Origin: Planctomycetales bacterium
Lineage (GTDB): Bacteria; Planctomycetota; Phycisphaerae; SM23-33
DNA: 9,464 nt
NCBI GenBank assembly: GCA_030673005.1
Contig: DAOVFI010000068.1
Location: forward strand, 1 to 9,464
Reading direction: 5' to 3'
Shown here: piece after piece, positions 6,290 through 9,464 of the stretch
Layout: every line of letters starts with the position of its first letter
Numbering within the stretch: position 1 is the stretch's first letter
Made by a program: the position numbers and the translations under genes
Notes under the pieces: model-generated
Database searches by the model: none
What the model was told of the DNA's origin: nothing
Seen by the model: only the letters and a program-made list of their open reading frames with translations

Positions 6290-6301
6290 GCCGCCATTTT
6301 T
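6273..6301 (+). terminator. Hairpin terminator of the RCC1-like gene
   Basis: GGCGGC (6273-6278) pairs with GCCGCC (6290-6295) around an 11-base loop that contains the TAG stop (6287-6289). It is followed by ATTTTT (6296-6301). The short GC stem plus T-run fits an intrinsic terminator overlapping the end of the gene. Confidence 0.5.
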
Positions 6302-6335
6302 AACCTTCGCAAGCGGAACCGGCTACTGACTACCC

Positions 6336-6442
6336 GCCTTCGCCAAAAAGGCTACGGCAGGCTCCGCCCTGACGAGAGTCTTAGCGAAGGCCCACCTTTA
6401 ACATTCGCAAGCATAAAAGGTGGGCCTAACGGCCCAGCCTAC
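6336..6442. repeat. Nested inverted repeats in the convergent gap, including a dispersed repeat
   Basis: GCCTTCGC (6336-6343) pairs with GCGAAGGC (6384-6391). GGCCCACCTTT (6389-6399) pairs perfectly with AAAGGTGGGCC (6416-6426) around 16 bases. As an alternative to the latter, TGGGCC (6421-6426) pairs with GGCCCA (6431-6436). The right part (6402-6442) is a copy of the repeat at 9351-9389, and it contains the TAG stop (6426-6428) of the minus-strand DUF790 gene. The stems lie between two converging genes and could act as a bidirectional terminator. Confidence 0.65.
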
Positions 6443-7637
6443 GCACTCGTTCCAGCGCTTCAATAACCGGTTTCAGTTTCAGTGCGGTCTTATACACAAT
6501 AACGTCGTCGCCGACGGATGCTCCTTCGCGCAAAGACCGCTCCGGTACGGCGATGAGTATCTTATGATCTCGAAACAATCGAAGCGTCTGCCGTTTTTTC
6601 GCCAGGTATTCCGGCGTCCAGAAACCTACGATTTCCAGAAGCACCGCCGTACCGTCCTCATGGCGGAAAATAAAATCAGGGACGAAGGCCGTCTGGCGGC
6701 AATAAAGAATCTCACCTTCACGAACCAAACGCCAACCGTCCCGCTGCCGGCCGAACTTTTTGGCGAAGGATTCCTCCAGGTGAGAATCAAATTCATCCGT
6801 CGGCGGCAGATGGCTTGTAAAGCCGTCGCGGTCCGAAAGTTTCAACGTCGCTTTCGTATTCCACGGCGTGGCTACAACAGCAGTTATGTTCCATCCCTTG
6901 CAGGTCAGCAGCGCCGGCAGGAAGCGGGCGAAGTTGACGCCATAACGTCGGCTCCGGCGCAGAACCGAGGCCGGACCGGTCAATACAATGCGATACTTCG
7001 AAGGCCCAAGGCGGTAAATCTCGTGAAGCAGCCGGGCCAGTTTGACGTAGCGAAGGATCGTCTTGAAATCATTCGTAGCCGTAATGACCATACTCTCTGC
7101 CCGGTAGAGGCACGCCTGGACCTGGGCGACGTTATAGCGTGAAAGCAGCGCTGCGGCGCCGTCGTATCCGGTAAACGACTCCAGCCGCTGAAACGACATC
7201 ACATCCGCATAAAGCCCGCCCTCGATCCGGCTCCATGACATGCCGAGTTGTCGGGCAATTCTCGCTTTAGTTTCCGTTTCGCCGTATTCAAACAGTCGAT
7301 CGGGCCTGCCGACGAGGGGATGGAACTGCGCCGCAGCCGTAAATACCCGCATCCGCAACTTCCCCGCCTCGCCTCGCGGATCAGCCTGAAAAACACTCTT
7401 TTCATCCAGCAGTTTGCAGAACGCCTGAATGCGTTGAGTAGGGCAGTCCGGTTCGTCGGCGAAGAGTAATTCGACCTCGCGATGACATTCACGACGCTGC
7501 CGGCCGATTCCGTTGCGATAGATCGCTAGCATCCGCTCGGTGTAGTTCAGATAATGCCGGTGGACCTCTCTTGTAAGGCGATCCGGTATCGCCAGGCCGC
7601 CTTTGAATTCAACAATGGAATGTTCGCTCCTAAGCAT
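6426..7637 (-). CDS. DUF790/Bax1-family nuclease, partner of XPB helicase
   Basis: The 403-residue protein has the N-terminus and body typical of bacterial DUF790 proteins: SIVEF, IPDRLTREVHRHYL, RRECHREVELLFADEPDCPTQRIQAFCKLLDE, and AAQFHPLVGRPDRLFEYGETETKARIARQLG. A nuclease-like core follows: Pro320-Asp321-Phe, then Glu335-Ile-Val337-Gly-Phe-Trp with TPEYLAKK, resembling a PD-(D/E)xK active site. Archaeal members (Bax1) are metal-dependent, structure-specific nucleases that bind XPB and cut next to the bubble it opens. The upstream neighbour is an XPB gene, so a repair role in the same operon is likely. The start ATG 7637 has no clear ribosome binding site. The last codons and the stop lie in a dispersed repeat. 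A second, disconnected copy of the gene start lies at 7928-7969. Confidence 0.86.
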   Translation of the reverse strand: MLRSEHSIVEFKGGLAIPDRLTREVHRHYLNYTERMLAIYRNGIGRQRRECHREVELLFADEPDCPTQRIQAFCKLLDEKSVFQADPRGEAGKLRMRVFTAAAQFHPLVGRPDRLFEYGETETKARIARQLGMSWSRIEGGLYADVMSFQRLESFTGYDGAAALLSRYNVAQVQACLYRAESMVITATNDFKTILRYVKLARLLHEIYRLGPSKYRIVLTGPASVLRRSRRYGVNFARFLPALLTCKGWNITAVVATPWNTKATLKLSDRDGFTSHLPPTDEFDSHLEESFAKKFGRQRDGWRLVREGEILYCRQTAFVPDFIFRHEDGTAVLLEIVGFWTPEYLAKKRQTLRLFRDHKILIAVPERSLREGASVGDDVIVYKTALKLKPVIEALERVRRLGR

Positions 7638-7646
7638 ATCTACACC

Positions 7647-7704
7647 GTGGCACAGGCGTCTCGCCCGTGAAAGTTTTAAATCACGGCCGAGACGGCCGTG
7701 CTAC
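7647..7704. repeat. Palindromic repeat just upstream of the DUF790 gene
   Basis: Arms 7647-7670 (GTGGCACAGGCGTCTCGCCC...) and 7681-7704 pair at about 20 of 24 positions around an AT-rich 10-base loop. It is related to the GTGGCACAGG family at 2057-2123 and 3199-3253. It ends 9 bases upstream of the DUF790 start codon on the minus strand, so it occupies the place where a ribosome binding site would be expected. Confidence 0.7.
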
Positions 7705-7705
7705 G

Positions 7706-7969
7706 CTACTTAAGCTGTGTCTGTTCATCCCTTTGCAAAGACTGCGGAAGAAAAGAGCAAGTCAGGCACACAAAATGAAAAAGCAATTCGTCTTTTTGAA
7801 TTGATTTTTCATTTTTCCGCTCCGCCGCCGTCGGCACTGGCGAAGTATTCATCACTCCAAACAGCCGGAGTGATAAATACTTCGTGTGCCTGACTTGCTC
7901 TTTTCTTCCACATACGGCTAAACTCTTACCCTGGTAAAACTCGACGATGGAGTATTCGTTCGTAAGCAT
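7706..7969 (-). pseudogene. Relic second start of the DUF790 gene, overlapping the XPB 3' end
   Basis: Reading from ATG 7969, the frame gives MLTNEYSIVEFYQG and then runs into the palindromic element, ending at 7706 after about 87 codons. The first 14 codons clearly resemble the real DUF790 start at 7637 (MLRSEHSIVEFKGG). The two DNA copies also align well over about 40 bases. The relic ATG overlaps the XPB coding end by 44 bases, the arrangement expected of an ancestral overlapping gene pair. The remainder of the frame is repeat-derived and unlikely to be functional. Confidence 0.6.
7746..7909. mobile_element. 164-bp element with perfect 26-bp inverted ends and two internal hairpins
   Basis: The ends 7746-7771 (GGAAGAAAAGAGCAAGTCAG...) and 7884-7909 are perfect inverted repeats, 26 of 26. 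Between them lie hairpin A (7772-7789/7798-7815, 17 of 18 paired, 8-base loop), a 25-base GC-rich spacer (7816-7840), and hairpin B (7841-7858/7867-7884, 17 of 18 paired, 8-base loop). As one strand it folds into a cloverleaf-like three-way junction covering nearly every base. It lies between the XPB and DUF790 genes. It has no coding capacity of its own and no obvious target-site duplication. I infer a non-autonomous mobile palindrome, or a structured RNA in the operon transcript. Confidence 0.7.
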
Positions 7970-9353
7970 CGCTTCGGCGCCTTTTGCGGGAGCGGTGGAC
8001 TTCCTTGGTGTTTTCGCAGACGACTTCGTACAGTGTGGCTCGGGCATTGCCGGACCTTCGCAGGATTCGCCCCAGCCGCTGCTTGGCCTGGCGTGTGGAC
8101 GCCTGCCCGCCGATGACTACAGCCACTTTCGCTTCGGGTACGTCCACCCCCTCGTCCAGAACGCGATTGGCCACGAGGGCCGGAAACTCTCCACTTGCAA
8201 AACCATCCAGCACGGCCAATCGCTCTCGCTTCCGCGTGTGCGAGAGGATTGTCGGCGCCAGAAACCGCCTCGAAACTTCCATCGCCATCACATTTGAGCC
8301 TGCGAAAACAATGGTCCTTTGACCGACGTGAAGACGGAAAATGTCTTCCAGCACGCGCAGTTTTTCGGCTGCTCGGTCTTCGATTGATTGTTTGAGGTAA
8401 TAAGCCTTCTGGGCCTTCCTGGCGACAGGGTCTTTGCCGGACTCGGCGCAGAGGTCTCGCCACATGTATCCGGGTTGTTCTTTCCGGCGAGAGGTCATAA
8501 AATGCCGCACCAACCGGCTGCACTGGTCATACGTCGCCTGCTCGCCGGCTGTCAGTGCCACCGGGATGCGGACCACGTCAAAGTCAGCCAGTGTCTTCCC
8601 CCTGGCTTGCTTGAACGGCATCCGGTAAGCGACCGGGCCGATGAGCCAATCAAGATCAAAATGCCTGCTGTCTGATCGTTCCGGCGTAGCCGTCAGGCCC
8701 AGGCGCATTATCGCCGTGCTCATTATTGCCGCGTCCCGGCGGCTGGGTCCGGGCAGATGGTGTTCCTCATCGAAGATCAGCAGGCCGAAACGGTCGCCCA
8801 TTTTGTCCATGTGAATGTAAGCGCTGTCGTAGGTAGTTACTGTAACAGGTTGGAGGTTGAAGAGGTTGTCGCCGACGATTCCCGCGTCGTAGCCGAGCGA
8901 CTGAAGGATTCTGCGATGCCATTGGTACATCAGGTCGCGGACCGGTGCGACGACCAGCGTTGCGGTTTGCGCCTCGACCATTGCCGCCAGCGCCACCTCC
9001 GTTTTGCCAGTCCCGGTCGGCATGATGACTTGGCCTCGCCGGCCCGCCCGGCGCCACCCGGCCAGCGCTTCGGACTGCTCCGGCCTGAGATCGGGCAGGT
9101 CCACCTTCGGCCAGAAAACGCGCGGCGGACGGGATACTTCATCGTGGAAACGCCCATCGAAATGACCGAGAAGAATCCTGCGAACCATAGCATAATGAAT
9201 CGGATCACACCGCCAGGCGCCTACCCTGTTGTCCCAACTCCAGAAGTTCCGCTCAAAAACGGCATGGAGATCCCCCTGGGCTACACCGGTCAGCAGCAGC
9301 GTTCCCTGGTCGAAGCCTAAGCTGGGTTTTACCTGTGATGTTATCTTTTGCAT
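7926..9353 (-). CDS. Archaeal-type XPB DNA helicase (superfamily 2)
   Basis: The ATP-dependent 3'-5' DNA helicase is about 475 residues from ATG 9353. An in-frame ATG at 9431 would add 26 residues translated from a dispersed repeat, so it is rejected; neither start has a clear ribosome binding site. The N-terminal part (FDQGTLLL...WDNRVGAWRCDPIHY, about residues 10-85) fits the XPB damage-recognition domain. Motif I is PTGTGKT (Lys117), motif II DEEH (195-198), and motif III TATP (221-224) followed by ERSD where archaeal XPB has the ERED signature. About residues 260-325 are charged and helical, fitting the thumb-like insertion. The second helicase domain has LDEGVDVP and QRLGR (425-429), then SRKRRRSDAY. 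With the downstream DUF790 gene it forms the XPB-Bax1 pair. The two genes point the same way, 288 bases apart. Confidence 0.9.
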   Translation of the reverse strand: MQKITSQVKPSLGFDQGTLLLTGVAQGDLHAVFERNFWSWDNRVGAWRCDPIHYAMVRRILLGHFDGRFHDEVSRPPRVFWPKVDLPDLRPEQSEALAGWRRAGRRGQVIMPTGTGKTEVALAAMVEAQTATLVVAPVRDLMYQWHRRILQSLGYDAGIVGDNLFNLQPVTVTTYDSAYIHMDKMGDRFGLLIFDEEHHLPGPSRRDAAIMSTAIMRLGLTATPERSDSRHFDLDWLIGPVAYRMPFKQARGKTLADFDVVRIPVALTAGEQATYDQCSRLVRHFMTSRRKEQPGYMWRDLCAESGKDPVARKAQKAYYLKQSIEDRAAEKLRVLEDIFRLHVGQRTIVFAGSNVMAMEVSRRFLAPTILSHTRKRERLAVLDGFASGEFPALVANRVLDEGVDVPEAKVAVVIGGQASTRQAKQRLGRILRRSGNARATLYEVVCENTKEVHRSRKRRRSDAYERILHRRVLPG

Positions 9354-9389
9354 TCGAGCGTAAAAGGTGGGCCTCACGGCCCAGCCTAC
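9351..9389. repeat. Dispersed repeat containing the XPB start codon (copy of 6402-6442)
   Basis: Bases 9361-9389 match 6414-6442 at 28 of 29 positions in the same orientation. With a 2-base gap the match extends left through CATTCG (9351-9356). It contains the small palindrome TGGGCC-TCAC-GGCCCA (9369-9382... region). The XPB ATG (9351-9353, minus strand) is its first codon, so the two copies bracket the helicase-nuclease module. Bases 9390-9464 beyond it hold nothing I can identify except a weak minus-strand TATGAT (9427-9432) without a good -35 box. Confidence 0.7.
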
Positions 9390-9464
9390 CGTCTTGTCTG
9401 TAATACCATCCTTTGCACTTGGCTGTATCATAGGAAATACGTGATCTTTTTGCTATATTCACAG

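Noticed and set aside
6420..7142. Plus-strand open frame of 240 codons
   Set aside because: It is antisense to the DUF790 gene, whose protein has clear family motifs.
8757..9320. Plus-strand open frame of 187 codons
   Set aside because: It is antisense to the XPB helicase motifs I and II.
6426..9353. XPB-DUF790 pair as a phage-defence operon
   Set aside because: A helicase-nuclease pair is suggestive, but both proteins match the known XPB-Bax1 repair pair and no other defence genes are in the window.
9354..9431. Longer XPB N-terminus from ATG 9431
   Set aside because: The extra 26 residues are mostly translated from a dispersed repeat and the family N-terminus fits ATG 9353.

Overview
The window most resembles a chromosomal segment of a Planctomycetota bacterium, perhaps Phycisphaerae-like. 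The reasons are a PEP-CTERM-sorted RCC1-repeat protein, a coiled-coil/BRCT-like membrane protein, a GH130-type glycoside phosphorylase tail, bacterial polA, and many short palindromic repeats at gene borders. The taxonomic call is an inference from gene content; no rRNA or ribosomal protein gene is present.

Layout from left to right. (1) The 3' end of a GH130-type phosphorylase gene (+), converging on (2) a minus-strand gene for a membrane-anchored coiled-coil protein with a BRCT-like C-terminal region (481-1809). A 200-base inverted-repeat block separates them and supplies the stop codon of the second gene. (3) A repeat-filled divergent gap with a plausible promoter for the minus gene. (4) polA (+, best start GTG 2137), a full-length three-domain DNA polymerase I with all catalytic motifs. 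Two palindromic repeat elements are inserted in frame in it, one in the interdomain linker and one directly before the Exo I motif. (5) A second repeat-rich gap with a strong sigma-70-type promoter, a 10-bp tandem repeat and a possibly structured leader, driving (6) a secreted seven-repeat RCC1-like beta-propeller protein with a PEP-CTERM tail (5315-6289), followed by a hairpin terminator. (7) On the minus strand, an archaeal-type XPB helicase gene (7926-9353) followed by a DUF790/Bax1-family nuclease gene (6426-7637). These form a helicase-nuclease pair like the archaeal XPB-Bax1 complex that unwinds and cuts DNA around damage.

The most unusual features are the repeats. Palindromes sit at nearly every gene boundary, supply start or stop codons, and invade polA as coding sequence. 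Between the XPB and DUF790 genes lies a 164-bp element with a strikingly regular design: perfect 26-bp inverted ends, and inside them two 18-bp hairpins each with an 8-base loop. Around it, the start of the DUF790 gene exists twice. One copy overlaps the XPB 3' end and the other is the functional start, which looks like an ancestral gene overlap pulled apart by repeat insertion. The helicase-nuclease module is also bracketed by near-identical direct repeats that contain its start and stop codons.
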